A DNA stretch of 64,000 nt, from contig CAVTSA010000010.1 of assembly GCA_963737225.1 (NCBI GenBank), positions 1 to 64,000 on the forward strand, given 5' to 3'. Positions 16,494 to 25,421 of the stretch are shown piece by piece. Below the pieces are notes generated by a model. It saw only the letters and a program-made list of their open reading frames with translations, ran no database searches and was not told the origin of the DNA. The stretch's first letter is position 1. Every line of letters starts with the position of its first letter. This DNA comes from CAVTSA01 sp963737225. GTDB taxonomy: Bacteria; Chloroflexota; Dormibacteria; Dormibacterales; Dormibacteraceae. The translations under genes and the position numbers were made by a program.

Positions 16494-17128
16494 GCCGCGG
16501 TGCCGGCGGTGTCAGCCAGCGCGCGGACCAGGATCGACGCCGAGGTCGCGCCCGGGTCTTGATGTCCCGCACTCCGCTCCCCGAGATAGCTCGCCCGGCC
16601 CTTGCGCGCGACGAGTGGCACCGTCGCCCGCGCACCCGCCTCGGCCGCGGCGGCGGCCACCGCCGTGGCCGCCGCCAGGCCCTGACCCTGGGCCGCTCGG
16701 TACGCCTCGATCGCGGGCAGCAGCGCGTCGAGCATGGTCTTGTCACCCGGCTCCGCCTTCCCGCGCTGGCGGACCCCGGCGACACCCGCCTCCAGCGCCT
16801 CGCCGGCAGCTCGCACGTCGAGCGACGGCGCGGCGCCGGCGGAGGTCGCTGCCCGCAGGAAGAAGGTTCCGTACAGCGGCCCGGCAGCGCCGCCCACCGT
16901 CGAGAGCAGCGTCATCCCGGCCTGCCGCAGCACCTCGCCCGGGGTGCCGGCCGCCTCCACCAGGACCCGGTCGCGAACCGCGGTCAGGCCGCGGGCCAGG
17001 TTCGTGCCGTGATCCCCGTCACCGATTGCGGCGTCCAGCCCGGTCAGCTCCGCCGCCCGCTCGAGGACGCGGTCGGTGGCCAGCCCGAGCCAGCGGCAGA
17101 CACCCTCCGAGTCGAGCGACTCCGCCAT
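16490..17128 (-). CDS. dhaL: Dihydroxyacetone kinase, ADP-binding subunit DhaL
   Basis: 212 aa from ATG 17128. It shows the DhaL/Dak2 metal- and nucleotide-binding loop LDAAIGDGDHGTNLARG, then TVGGAAGPLYGTFFLRAA, GDKTMLDALLPAIEAY and SAGHQDPGATSAS. DhaL holds ADP as a cofactor that is rephosphorylated by DhaM, and donates phosphate to dihydroxyacetone bound by DhaK. Its start overlaps the dhaK stop (ATGA) and its stop overlaps the glpA start, so it is translationally coupled on both sides. Confidence 0.94.
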   Translation of the reverse strand: MAESLDSEGVCRWLGLATDRVLERAAELTGLDAAIGDGDHGTNLARGLTAVRDRVLVEAAGTPGEVLRQAGMTLLSTVGGAAGPLYGTFFLRAATSAGAAPSLDVRAAGEALEAGVAGVRQRGKAEPGDKTMLDALLPAIEAYRAAQGQGLAAATAVAAAAAEAGARATVPLVARKGRASYLGERSAGHQDPGATSASILVRALADTAGTAA

Positions 17129-18129
17129 CAGCCCCCCCAGCGCAGGCCTGCGGTGACCACCGGCGCGTCCCACAGCCGGATCATCTCGTCGTCCATCCGG
17201 AGCAGGCTTATCGAGCAGCCGGCCATCTCCAGCGACGTGATGTGGTCGCCTACCAGCGAGCGCTCGAGACGGAGCCCACGGCGGGCCAGCACCTCGGCGG
17301 CGTGCCGCATCACGACGTAGAGCTCGATCAGGGGTGTGCCGCCCATGCCGTTCACGAAGCAGAGGACGCGGTCGCCTACCCCGAAGGGGAGGTCCCCGAG
17401 GATCGGCTCCAGCAGGCGGTCGACGACCCGGTCCGCGGGCTCCGCCGCCATCCGCCGCCGGCCGGGCTCGCCGTGGATTCCGATCCCGAGCTCCATCTCG
17501 TCCGGGCCGAGCTCGAAGGTGGGGCGGCCGGCCTGGGGTACGGTGCACGGGGTCAGCGCCATGCCCATCGAGCGCACCGACTCGTTCGCCCGCGTGGCCA
17601 GCGCTTCCACCTGTGCCAGCGTCCCGCCCTCCTCGGCGAGCGCACCGATCAGCTTCTCGATCAGCACCGTGCCGCCGACTCCGCGCCGGCCGGCGGTGTG
17701 GAGGCTGTCCTGGACGGCGACGTCGTCGTCGACCACCACCGACCGCACCTCGATGCCCTCGGCGGCCGCCAGCTCGCCGGCGATCTCGAAGTTCATCACG
17801 TCGCCGGTGTAGTTCTTGACCAGATGCAGAACGCCGGCACCGGCGGCGGCCCTTCGCGTGCAGGCGGCGATCTGGTCCGGCGTCGGCGAGGTGAAGATCT
17901 CGCCCGGGCAGGCACCGTCGAGCATGCCCCGGCCCACGTAGCCGGTGTGCGTCGGCTCGTGGCCGGAGCCCCCGCCGGAGATCACCGCCACCTTGCCGGG
18001 CCGGGTGCCGCCCCGCCGGACCACGTAGTGCGGCTCGAGGTGCACCTCGAGCAGGTCGGCGTGGGCCACCGCGAGGCCCTGCAGCGCCTCGCGTACCACG
18101 TCCTCTGGCGCATTGATCAGCTTCTTCAT
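17128..18129 (-). CDS. dhaK: Dihydroxyacetone kinase, substrate-binding subunit DhaK
   Basis: 333 aa from ATG 18129. Signatures: KVAVISGGGSGHEPTHTGYV, HLVKNYTGDVMNFEIA, VRSVVVDDDVAV and the GIGIHGEPG loop containing the His that binds dihydroxyacetone covalently. It lies 40 bp after glpK and is coupled to dhaL. With DhaL and DhaM it makes DHAP from dihydroxyacetone at the expense of PEP. No glycerol dehydrogenase is seen nearby, so the dihydroxyacetone source may be external or encoded elsewhere. Confidence 0.94.
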   Translation of the reverse strand: MKKLINAPEDVVREALQGLAVAHADLLEVHLEPHYVVRRGGTRPGKVAVISGGGSGHEPTHTGYVGRGMLDGACPGEIFTSPTPDQIAACTRRAAAGAGVLHLVKNYTGDVMNFEIAGELAAAEGIEVRSVVVDDDVAVQDSLHTAGRRGVGGTVLIEKLIGALAEEGGTLAQVEALATRANESVRSMGMALTPCTVPQAGRPTFELGPDEMELGIGIHGEPGRRRMAAEPADRVVDRLLEPILGDLPFGVGDRVLCFVNGMGGTPLIELYVVMRHAAEVLARRGLRLERSLVGDHITSLEMAGCSISLLRMDDEMIRLWDAPVVTAGLRWGG

Positions 18130-18169
18130 CGGCTCGCGGTCGGGTGCTCGCCAGCACCTTCTCTGAACC

Positions 18170-19693
18170 CTACCTGTCGACCCAGCGCCGGGTCCGCTCG
18201 ATCGCCTTCTTCCACTGCCGGTAGCCCTCGTCACGGGCCCCGTCGGTCCAGGCCGGCTCCCACGTTCGGTCGACGGCCCAGTTCTCACGCAGCTCGTCCA
18301 GGGAGGACCAGAAGCCGACCGCGAGCCCGGCCGCGTAGCAGGCGCCGAGGGCTGTCGTCTCGCTCACGGTGGGGCGGATCACGGGCCGTCCCAGCACGTC
18401 GGCCTGGAGCTGCATCAGAAAGTCGTTGCGAGTCATCCCGCCGTCGACCTTCAAGGCGGAGAGCCGGACACCCGAGTCGGCTTCCATCGCCTCCACCACG
18501 TCTCGCGACTGGTAAGCGACCGATTCCAGGGTCATCCGCGCCAGATGGCGGCGGTCGGTGAAGCGCGTCAGGCCGACGATCGCCCCCCGGGCGTACATGT
18601 CCCAGTAGGGCGCGAAGAGGCCACTGAACGCGGGCACGAAGTAGGCGCCCCCGGTGTCCGCGACATCCATCGCCAGCCGCTCCGTGTCGGCGGCGTCGAC
18701 GATGATCCTCAGGTTGTCGCGGAGCCACTGCACGGCAGCCCCGGTGACCGCGATCGAGCCCTCCAGCGCGTAGGTGACCCGGTTCTTTCCGAGCCCGTAG
18801 GCGACCGTGGCCAGCAGTCCGGAGCCGCTGACCACGCGGTCCGACCCGGTGTTCAGGAGCAGGAAGTTGCCGGTCCCGTAGGTGTTCTTCGCCTCGCCGG
18901 CGCGGAAGCAGGTCTGACCGAAGACCGCCGCCTGCTGGTCGCCCAGGTCGCCCGCGATCGGGATCGCGGCGCCGAAGGGCCCCCCCGCGGAGGTGGTGGC
19001 CAGCAGCTCCGGGTCCGAGCTGGGACGGATCTCGGGAAGCAGCGACCGTGGAATGTCGAAGTAGCGCAGCAGCTCGTCGTCCCAGTCCAGGGTCCGCAGG
19101 TCCATCAGCAGGGTCCGCGAGGCGTTCGTGTAATCGGTCACGTGCCCCCCGCCGCGGGCACCGCCGGAGAGGCACCAGATGATCCACGAGTCGGTGTTGC
19201 CGAAGGCCAGCTCACCCGCTTCGGCCCGCGCCTGGGCGCCCTCCACGTGGTCCAGGATCCAGCGGATCTTGCCGGCGCTGAAGTAGGTGGCCGCGACCAG
19301 GCCGGTCTTCGCCTTGAGTACCGGCTCGAACCCGTCATCGATCCAGCGCTGGACCAGGTCCAGGGTGCGCGTGTCCTGCCACACGATCGCGTTGTGGATG
19401 GGAAGGCCGGTCTTCCGATCCCAGATCACGGCGGTCTCACGCTGGTTGGTGACCCCGACCGCCGCGATGTCCGCGGGCTCCGCCCCGGACCGATCCAGTG
19501 CGCCGCGGATGACGGACTCCACACGGGCCCAGATCTCGAGCGCGTCGTGCTCGACCCACCCCGGCTCCGGGTAGATCTGGGTGTGCTCGAGGTAGTCGGC
19601 ACTGACGATGGTGCCCTGGTGGTCGAACAGGATGCACCGGCTCCCCGTCGTGCCCTGGTCGACGGCGGCGATGTACCTGGCGCGGCTCGGCAT
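18170..19693 (-). CDS. glpK: Glycerol kinase
   Basis: 507 aa from ATG 19693, the usual GlpK length. FGGY-kinase motifs: YIAAVDQGTTGSRCILFDHQ at the N-terminus, VTNQRETAVIWDRKTGLPI, NAIVWQDTRT, and in the C-terminal ATPase half GDLGDQQAAVFGQTCF, KNTYGTGNFLLLNTG and LKVDGGMTRNDFLMQLQADV. It phosphorylates glycerol to sn-glycerol-3-phosphate, the substrate of GlpABC encoded downstream in the same run. A TACGTT hexamer 8 nt before the start may be its -10. It is divergent from the DNA ligase gene. Confidence 0.96.
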   Translation of the reverse strand: MPSRARYIAAVDQGTTGSRCILFDHQGTIVSADYLEHTQIYPEPGWVEHDALEIWARVESVIRGALDRSGAEPADIAAVGVTNQRETAVIWDRKTGLPIHNAIVWQDTRTLDLVQRWIDDGFEPVLKAKTGLVAATYFSAGKIRWILDHVEGAQARAEAGELAFGNTDSWIIWCLSGGARGGGHVTDYTNASRTLLMDLRTLDWDDELLRYFDIPRSLLPEIRPSSDPELLATTSAGGPFGAAIPIAGDLGDQQAAVFGQTCFRAGEAKNTYGTGNFLLLNTGSDRVVSGSGLLATVAYGLGKNRVTYALEGSIAVTGAAVQWLRDNLRIIVDAADTERLAMDVADTGGAYFVPAFSGLFAPYWDMYARGAIVGLTRFTDRRHLARMTLESVAYQSRDVVEAMEADSGVRLSALKVDGGMTRNDFLMQLQADVLGRPVIRPTVSETTALGACYAAGLAVGFWSSLDELRENWAVDRTWEPAWTDGARDEGYRQWKKAIERTRRWVDR

Positions 19694-19733
19694 CGGGCCG
19701 GAACGTACCTCAAACCCGGCGAGGTGGCGCGAG

Positions 19734-19739
19734 GACAAT
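19734..19739 (+). promoter_or_regulatory. -10 element, leaderless start of DNA ligase
   Basis: GACAAT, then 6 nt, then ATG 19746, in the 52-bp gap between divergent glpK and the ligase. Confidence 0.55.
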
Positions 19740-19745
19740 GCGAGC

Positions 19746-21506
19746 ATGAGATTCGACGAGCTGGCGGAGGACCTGGACCAGCTGGAGGCGACGACCAAAC
19801 GCACCGACCTGGTTCGCATCCTCTCCGAGATCTACGCGCGCAGCTCGCAGGACGAGATCGAGCCGCTCACCTACCTCGTGCAGGGCCGCCTGGCGCCGTT
19901 CTTCGTTCCGATCGAGATCGGGCTCGGCGAGCGGCTGCTGCTGAACGCGATCGGGATCGCCTACCACAAGGACAAAGAGGAGGTCCAGGCCACGTATCGC
20001 CGCGCCGGCGACCTCGGCGTCACCGCCTTCGGGCTGGCCCCGGACCGTCCCGGCGACCAGCCCTCGCCGACGGTGACCGAGACCCACCGGCGTCTCCTGC
20101 AGGTGGCGGAGACGGCCGGCGCCGGCAGCCTGCAGTCCAAGCTGGATCAGTTCTCGAGCCTTCTCGGCGAGATGGGACCCGCAGCGGCGAAACACCTGGT
20201 GCGGATCACCTCGGGCCGGATGCGGCTCGGGATCGGTGATCCCACGGTGCTCGACGCGCTCTCGTTCGCGACCCGCGGCGACCGCTCGCTGCGCCCGGTC
20301 CTGGAGGGGGCCTACAACCGCACGTCGGATCTCGGTCTCATCGCCCACACGCTCTCGGTCGAGGGCGAGCAGGCGGTGGCGGCGCTCGAGGTCAGGGTCG
20401 GCCGGCCCCTCCGCAGCCAGCTCGCGGAGCGGCTCCCGAACCCGGAGGCGGTGGTGGGCAAGCTGGGCCGCATGGGCGTGCAGCCGAAATACGACGGATT
20501 CCGGGTACAGATCCACGTGGAGGGCGGGGACGCCAGGATCTTCTCGCGCAACCTCGAAAACATGACGGCGATGTTCCCGGAGCTGGTGGCGGCGGCGGTG
20601 CGACTCCCGGTCGAGAGCGTCATTCTGGATGGCGAGGCGATTGCCTACGACCCCGAGTCGGAGGAGTACCTGCCGTTCCAGCAGACGATGGGCCGCCGCC
20701 GCAAGCAGGGAATCGACGAGTTCGCTCAGCGCGCACCACTTCGCGCCTTCGTCTTCGACTCGATGTATCACGACGGGGAGGATCTGACCCCCCGTCCGTA
20801 CGAGGAGCGGCTGGCGACGGTCGACCAGGTGGTGGCGGGATCGGACACGCTGCTCGCGGCACCGCTCGTCGTCACCGACTCGGTGGAGGTGCTCACCCGG
20901 GAGCTGCTCGACAACATCAGCCGCGGCCTGGAGGGGGTGGTCGCGAAGCGGATGGACTCGCCGTACCAGGCCGGGGCTCGGAACTTCAACTGGGTGAAGC
21001 TCAAGCGAAACACGAGCGGTCAGCTCAACGACACGATCGATGTCGTGCTGCTCGGCTACTACCGCGGCAAGGGGCGCCGAGCGGAGTTCGGCGCCGGCGC
21101 GCTGCTGGCCGGCGTCTACGACGCCGAACGCGACGACTTCCCGACCATCAGCAAGATCGGGACCGGGCTGTCGGACATCGGCTGGCGAGAGCTCTACGAG
21201 CGACTGCAGCCGCTGGAGGAGGAACAGCGGCCCGCCCGCGTGCGGTCGCTGCTCACCCCGGATACCTGGCTGCGGCCGGAGGTGGTGGTCGAGGTGCTGG
21301 CCGACGAGATCACCCCCAGCCCCCGCCACACCGCCGGGATGACCGACGACCGCACCGGCCTCGCGCTCCGCTTCCCGCGCATCGTGTCGTTCCGTTCCGC
21401 CGACCGAAGGGCCGAGGACGCGACCACGGTGGAGGAGGTGCTGGAGATGTCCGAGCAGCAGCGTGCCCGGCCCGCGGCTGAGGGTGGGCCGGAGGCGTCG
21501 ACCTAG
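19746..21506 (+). CDS. ATP-dependent DNA ligase (archaeal/LigB type)
   Basis: 586 aa. The N-terminal alpha-helical DNA-binding domain (about 1-200) is followed by the nucleotidyltransferase core. Motif I is VQPKYDGFRVQIH with the adenylated Lys near 249, then FSRNLENMTAMFPEL (motif Ia/III region), ILDGEAIAYD, LEGVVAKRMDSPYQAG (motif IV) and NWVKLKRN (motif V). A C-terminal OB fold runs to PRFPRIV-like RFPRIVSFRSADR. It resembles the ligases of archaea and the second ligase of actinobacteria, and is usually accessory to NAD-dependent LigA. The start is fixed by the leaderless geometry. Confidence 0.93.
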   Translation: MRFDELAEDLDQLEATTKRTDLVRILSEIYARSSQDEIEPLTYLVQGRLAPFFVPIEIGLGERLLLNAIGIAYHKDKEEVQATYRRAGDLGVTAFGLAPDRPGDQPSPTVTETHRRLLQVAETAGAGSLQSKLDQFSSLLGEMGPAAAKHLVRITSGRMRLGIGDPTVLDALSFATRGDRSLRPVLEGAYNRTSDLGLIAHTLSVEGEQAVAALEVRVGRPLRSQLAERLPNPEAVVGKLGRMGVQPKYDGFRVQIHVEGGDARIFSRNLENMTAMFPELVAAAVRLPVESVILDGEAIAYDPESEEYLPFQQTMGRRRKQGIDEFAQRAPLRAFVFDSMYHDGEDLTPRPYEERLATVDQVVAGSDTLLAAPLVVTDSVEVLTRELLDNISRGLEGVVAKRMDSPYQAGARNFNWVKLKRNTSGQLNDTIDVVLLGYYRGKGRRAEFGAGALLAGVYDAERDDFPTISKIGTGLSDIGWRELYERLQPLEEEQRPARVRSLLTPDTWLRPEVVVEVLADEITPSPRHTAGMTDDRTGLALRFPRIVSFRSADRRAEDATTVEEVLEMSEQQRARPAAEGGPEAST

Positions 21507-21544
21507 CAGCGGGTCGCGCCGCCCTCCGGAAAGCGCCGCGCTCC

Positions 21545-21550
21545 TAGGAT
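21545..21550 (+). promoter_or_regulatory. -10 element, leaderless start of glcD
   Basis: TAGGAT, then 6 nt, then ATG 21557. Confidence 0.55.
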
Positions 21551-21556
21551 TGATCG

Positions 21557-23023
21557 ATGCCGGAGCTCGACATCGCGCTGGTCCGGGAGCTGCGCTCGAT
21601 CGTCGGTGACCGGCACGTGATCAGCGATCGCGACGATCTCCGCATCTTCGAGCGCGACGGCTCGATCAGCGGTGCACCGCCCCAGGTGGTGGTCCTGCCG
21701 GCGGACGCCACGGAGGTTCAGCGCGTGGTCCGCCTGGCCGCCCGCTTTTCGATCCCGCTGGTCAGCCGCGGCGCCGGCACCGGGCTCTCCGGAGGCGCGG
21801 TCACGCTCCACGGCGGGATCGCGATGCAGATGAGCCGCATGCGCGATCTCAGCATCGACCCGCTGACCCGCACCGCGCTGGTCGACCCGGGCGTGGTCAA
21901 CTGGGACCTGCAGCAGGCGGCCGCCCGGCACGGCCTCTTCTACGCCCCGGATCCCTCGTCTCAGAAAGGCTGCACGCTGGGCGGCAACGCGGCCGAGAAC
22001 TCGGGCGGTCCGCACTGTCTCTCCTACGGCGTCACCACCAACCACGTCCTGGGCATGGAGGTGGTGTTTCCGGACGGGGAGCGGGCCTGGGTCGGCGGCC
22101 AGGGCCCGGACCGGCCGGGACTCGACCTGCTCGGGGTGCTGGTCGGCTCCGAGGGCACGCTCTGCGCGATCACCAGGATCCTGGTCAAGCTGCTGCCGGT
22201 GCCGGAGCAGGTGATCACGCTGATGGCCGCGTTCCCGACCATGGAGACCGCCGGCGAGGCGGTGTCGGCGGTGATCGCGGGCGGCGCCATCCCGGCCGCG
22301 ATGGAGATCATGGACCAGCCCTGCGTGCGGGCCGTCGAGCAGACCTACCGTGCCGGATACCCGACCGGGGCGGGCGCCGTGCTGCTGATCGACGTGGACG
22401 GGATTCGCGAGGGGGTCGCCGAGCTGGCCCCGCGGGTGGCGTCCGTCCTTCGCCAGCAGGAGGCGACCGAGGTGCGGGTGGCCGAGGAGGCGGCCGAGCG
22501 CGACCTGCTCTGGTCGGGCCGGAAAGGGGCGATGGGGGCGCTGGGCCGGATCAAGCCGAACTACTACCTGCACGACGGCGTCGTTCCGCGGACGCGGCTG
22601 CCCCAGGTGCTGCACGAGGTGCGGTCGGTCGCCGCCCGTGAGCAGCTACCGCTGGCCAACATGTTCCACGCCGGCGACGGGAACCTCCATCCCTGCATCC
22701 TGTTCGACCTCCGCGAGGGCGGCATCCTGGAGCGGGTCGAAGCGGCGGGGGCGGACATGCTGCGGGCGGTGGTGGAGGCCGGGGGCACGCTTTCGGGGGA
22801 ACACGGGATCGGGAACGAGAAGAACGCCTACATGCCCTGGATCTTCGGGCCCGACGACCTCGACGCGATGCACCGGGTGAAGGACGTCTTCGACCCCAGC
22901 GGCCTCTCCAACCCCGGCAAGATCTTCCCCCCCGAGCGGGACGGTGGGGCCGGCGGCGACGGGGCCGGAGGCCATCACCCCGGAGTGCGGGCCGGCTTCT
23001 GCGCCGAGGCACGCTGGTGGTAG
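21557..23023 (+). CDS. glcD: FAD-linked oxidase, glycolate oxidase subunit GlcD-like
   Basis: 488 aa. A PCMH-type FAD-binding domain (VVRLAARFSIPLVSRGAGTG; GCTLGGNAAENSGGPHCLSY; VLGMEVVFPDGE) is followed by the FAD-oxidase C domain with MFHAGDGNLHPCILFDLREG and TLSGEHGIGNEKNAYM. These are the conserved metal/substrate elements of GlcD and D-lactate dehydrogenases. It heads a tightly overlapping glcD-glcE-glcF-like operon, so a 2-hydroxyacid (glycolate or D-lactate) oxidase is likely. The exact substrate is not determined by sequence alone. Confidence 0.9.
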   Translation: MPELDIALVRELRSIVGDRHVISDRDDLRIFERDGSISGAPPQVVVLPADATEVQRVVRLAARFSIPLVSRGAGTGLSGGAVTLHGGIAMQMSRMRDLSIDPLTRTALVDPGVVNWDLQQAAARHGLFYAPDPSSQKGCTLGGNAAENSGGPHCLSYGVTTNHVLGMEVVFPDGERAWVGGQGPDRPGLDLLGVLVGSEGTLCAITRILVKLLPVPEQVITLMAAFPTMETAGEAVSAVIAGGAIPAAMEIMDQPCVRAVEQTYRAGYPTGAGAVLLIDVDGIREGVAELAPRVASVLRQQEATEVRVAEEAAERDLLWSGRKGAMGALGRIKPNYYLHDGVVPRTRLPQVLHEVRSVAAREQLPLANMFHAGDGNLHPCILFDLREGGILERVEAAGADMLRAVVEAGGTLSGEHGIGNEKNAYMPWIFGPDDLDAMHRVKDVFDPSGLSNPGKIFPPERDGGAGGDGAGGHHPGVRAGFCAEARWW

Positions 23024-24120
23024 CGGCCGTCCAGGAGCCGGTGCCGGCCCGCCGCCTGCGGCCGCGCAGTGCGGAGAGGGTGGCGGAGGCTCTGGCCGAG
23101 GCTCGACGGGCGGGCCAGGCGGTGATCCCGATCGGAGGCGGGCGCCTGCTCGGAATGGGGGATATCCCCGAGCGTTGGGACGTGGCGCTGCAGACCCGGG
23201 GGTTGAATCGCATCCTGGCGGTGACGCCGGCCGACCTGACGCTGTCGGTGGAGGCGGGCGTGACGCTGGAGGAGATCGACGCCGCGCTCGCCCCGGTCGG
23301 CCAGCAGCTGCCGATCGACCCTCCCGGCGGGCCGGGGCAGACCGTGGGCGGCGTGCTCGCGAGTGGGGTCACCGGCCCGCTCCGGCAGCGCTTCGGCGCC
23401 CCGCGCGAGTTCGTGATCGGGTTGCGCGTGGCCCTGCCCGACGGCCGGCTCGCCGCCTCCGGCGGTCGCGTCGTGAAGAACGTCAGCGGGTACGACATGG
23501 CCAAGCTGCACCTGGGTGCGCTGGGCAGCCTGGGCGTGATCGTGGCGGTCAGCTTCAAGGTCTTCCCGCGACCCGCCGAGGACGTGACCGTGATCTGCGC
23601 GGGCCGCGACCCCTGGGCGGAGGCGGCCCGTGCGCTGGCGCTTCCGGGCCCTCCGGTCGCGCTCGAGGTCGAGCGGAGCGGCACGGTTCGCGCCCGGTTC
23701 TGGGGGCACGGGCGCGCGCTCGCGCGGATGCTCGAGGAGCTGGGCTGGGAGGCCGTGCGGGATGCCGACTGGAGCCGGGGTCCCGCCGAGCCGGACCAGG
23801 TGTGGGCCCGGGTGGCGGTGCCGCCCCGAGCGCTGCGCGAGGTGCTGGATGGCGTGCCCGGCGAGGTGGACTGGTGGGCCTGGCCTGGAATCGGCATCGC
23901 GCACCTGCGCGGCCCGCTGGGTCCGCCGGACGTGCGGTGGGTGCGCGGCGCGGCGGAGGCGGCGGGCGGCAGCCTGGTTCTGCTGGCGGCGCCTGCCGAC
24001 CTCAAAGCGGAGGTCGGCGCCTGGGGCACGCCGCCGGCGACCCTGGCCTGGATGGACCGCCTGCGCGGTGCCTTCGACCCCGAGCGGACGCTGGCTCCGG
24101 GTAGGTTCGTGACGCGATGA
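23017..24120 (+). CDS. glcE: FAD-binding oxidase, glycolate oxidase subunit GlcE-like
   Basis: 367 aa from GTG 23017, overlapping the glcD stop by 7 nt. It has a single FAD-binding half: AVIPIGGGRLLGMGDIPE, LPIDPPGGPGQTVGGVLASG, FVIGLRVALPDG, GGRVVKNVSGYDMAKLHLGA, ending TLAWMDRLRGAFDPERTLAP. This is the short form characteristic of GlcE. It partners GlcD and GlcF in the membrane-associated complex and overlaps glcF by ATGA. Confidence 0.88.
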   Translation: MVAAVQEPVPARRLRPRSAERVAEALAEARRAGQAVIPIGGGRLLGMGDIPERWDVALQTRGLNRILAVTPADLTLSVEAGVTLEEIDAALAPVGQQLPIDPPGGPGQTVGGVLASGVTGPLRQRFGAPREFVIGLRVALPDGRLAASGGRVVKNVSGYDMAKLHLGALGSLGVIVAVSFKVFPRPAEDVTVICAGRDPWAEAARALALPGPPVALEVERSGTVRARFWGHGRALARMLEELGWEAVRDADWSRGPAEPDQVWARVAVPPRALREVLDGVPGEVDWWAWPGIGIAHLRGPLGPPDVRWVRGAAEAAGGSLVLLAAPADLKAEVGAWGTPPATLAWMDRLRGAFDPERTLAPGRFVTR

Positions 24121-25349
24121 CGGTCGAGTTGGATCTCCGCAACCCATCCACGTTCGCGCAGCCGGCGTTCACCGGCCCGGACGCGCCTGCCGACGACGAC
24201 CTGGCCCAGTGCGTGCACTGCGGCCTCTGTCTCAACTACTGCCCCACCTACCGCATCACCGGGCTGGAGACGGAGTCCCCGCGCGGCCGGATTGCGCTGA
24301 TGTCGGAGTGGAAGCGCGGAGGCCTCGAGGTGACCGACGCGCTGGCGGCGCATATCGACCGCTGCCTCGGCTGCCGTACCTGCGAGGCGGTGTGCCCGTC
24401 GGGCGTCCCCTACGGGCGCATCATCGAAGGCGGCCGCGCGGAGCTCGACCGGCTGCGGCCCCGGAACCCGGTGCGGGTGGGGGTTCGAACGGTGATGCGC
24501 GAGACACTGCCGCACCCCGGCCGGCTGCGGGTGGCCGCGGCGGCGACGCGAGTCGCACAGCGGGCGCACGTGACCGACCTGGTCCCGGCGGGACGCGGGC
24601 TGCCGGCGCTGACCGGATCGTTCGTGCCGCCGAGGGGTGGGGTCGCGCCCGCCATCGGCCGGCGCCGCTACCGCGTCGCGTTTCTCACGGGATGTGTGAT
24701 GCCGGTTCTCTACCGCCGCTCGCATGAGGCGTCGGTGCGGCTGCTCCGGCTCGCCGGGTGCGAGGTGTGGTTCGCCCCCCGGCAGCGCTGCTGCGGCGCG
24801 CTCTTCGCGCACAACGGAGACCTCGACGAGGCGCGGCGGCTGCGAGATCTCAACTCCGAGGCCTTCGGTCAGGAGGGGTTCGACGCGCTGGTCGTGAACT
24901 CGGCGGGCTGCTCCGCCCACCTGAAGGAGTTCTATCCGAACCTGGGGCCGCGGGTGCGCGACCTGAGCGAGTGGCTGGTCGAGATCGGCCTCCCCACACC
25001 CGGCCGCGAGGTGCGGGTCCGGGTCACCTACCAGGATCCCTGTCATCTGGCCCACGCGCAGCGCATCACGAAGCAGCCGCGCCGGGTGCTCACGCAGGTG
25101 CCGGGGCTGGAGCTGGTCGAGATGCGGCACCCCGACATCTGCTGCGGTGCGGCCGGCCTCTACAGCACGCTCCAGCCGGGGCTCTCGCGGGACATCCTGC
25201 GGGAGAAGCTGGAGGACGTTCGCGAGACCGGCGCGGAGGCGGTGGTGACGGCCAATCCCGGTTGCCAGATGCAGCTCGAAGCGGGCCTGCGGGACAGCGG
25301 GATCCCGGTCCTCGACCTGGCGGAGGTCGTCGCCCGGGCCTACGCCTGA
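24117..25349 (+). CDS. glcF: Iron-sulfur subunit, glycolate oxidase GlcF-like
   Basis: 410 aa from ATG 24117 (ATGA overlap with glcE). Two [4Fe-4S] motifs, CVHCGLCLNYCPTY and CLGCRTCEAVCPSG, lie within the first 110 residues. Two cysteine-rich CCG domains follow: RQRCCGALFAHNGD ... VNSAGCSAHLKEF, and PDICCGAAGLYSTLQPG ... VVTANPGCQMQLEAG. It conveys electrons from the flavin subunits to the quinone pool. It ends 5 bp before the first copy of the 60-nt hairpin repeat that borders the TA cassette. Confidence 0.92.
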   Translation: MTVELDLRNPSTFAQPAFTGPDAPADDDLAQCVHCGLCLNYCPTYRITGLETESPRGRIALMSEWKRGGLEVTDALAAHIDRCLGCRTCEAVCPSGVPYGRIIEGGRAELDRLRPRNPVRVGVRTVMRETLPHPGRLRVAAAATRVAQRAHVTDLVPAGRGLPALTGSFVPPRGGVAPAIGRRRYRVAFLTGCVMPVLYRRSHEASVRLLRLAGCEVWFAPRQRCCGALFAHNGDLDEARRLRDLNSEAFGQEGFDALVVNSAGCSAHLKEFYPNLGPRVRDLSEWLVEIGLPTPGREVRVRVTYQDPCHLAHAQRITKQPRRVLTQVPGLELVEMRHPDICCGAAGLYSTLQPGLSRDILREKLEDVRETGAEAVVTANPGCQMQLEAGLRDSGIPVLDLAEVVARAYA

Positions 25350-25356
25350 GTAACGC

Positions 25357-25416
25357 CAGAGTGTCCACAGTCCGACCCTACCCGGCGAGGTTTAGGGTCC
25401 TAGTGCGGACACTCTG
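25357..25416 (+). repeat. 60-nt hairpin repeat, copy A (left border of TA cassette)
   Basis: The outer stem CAGAGTGTCC ... GGACACTCTG extends to CGCC/GGCG (25354-25419). An inner stem GACCCTA ... TAGGGTC closes a CCCGGCGAGGTT loop. It is identical to copy B (26235-26294) at 55 of 60 positions and in the same orientation. It lies between the converging ends of glcF and the toxin gene and could also act as a bidirectional terminator. Confidence 0.9.
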
Positions 25417-25421
25417 GCGCG

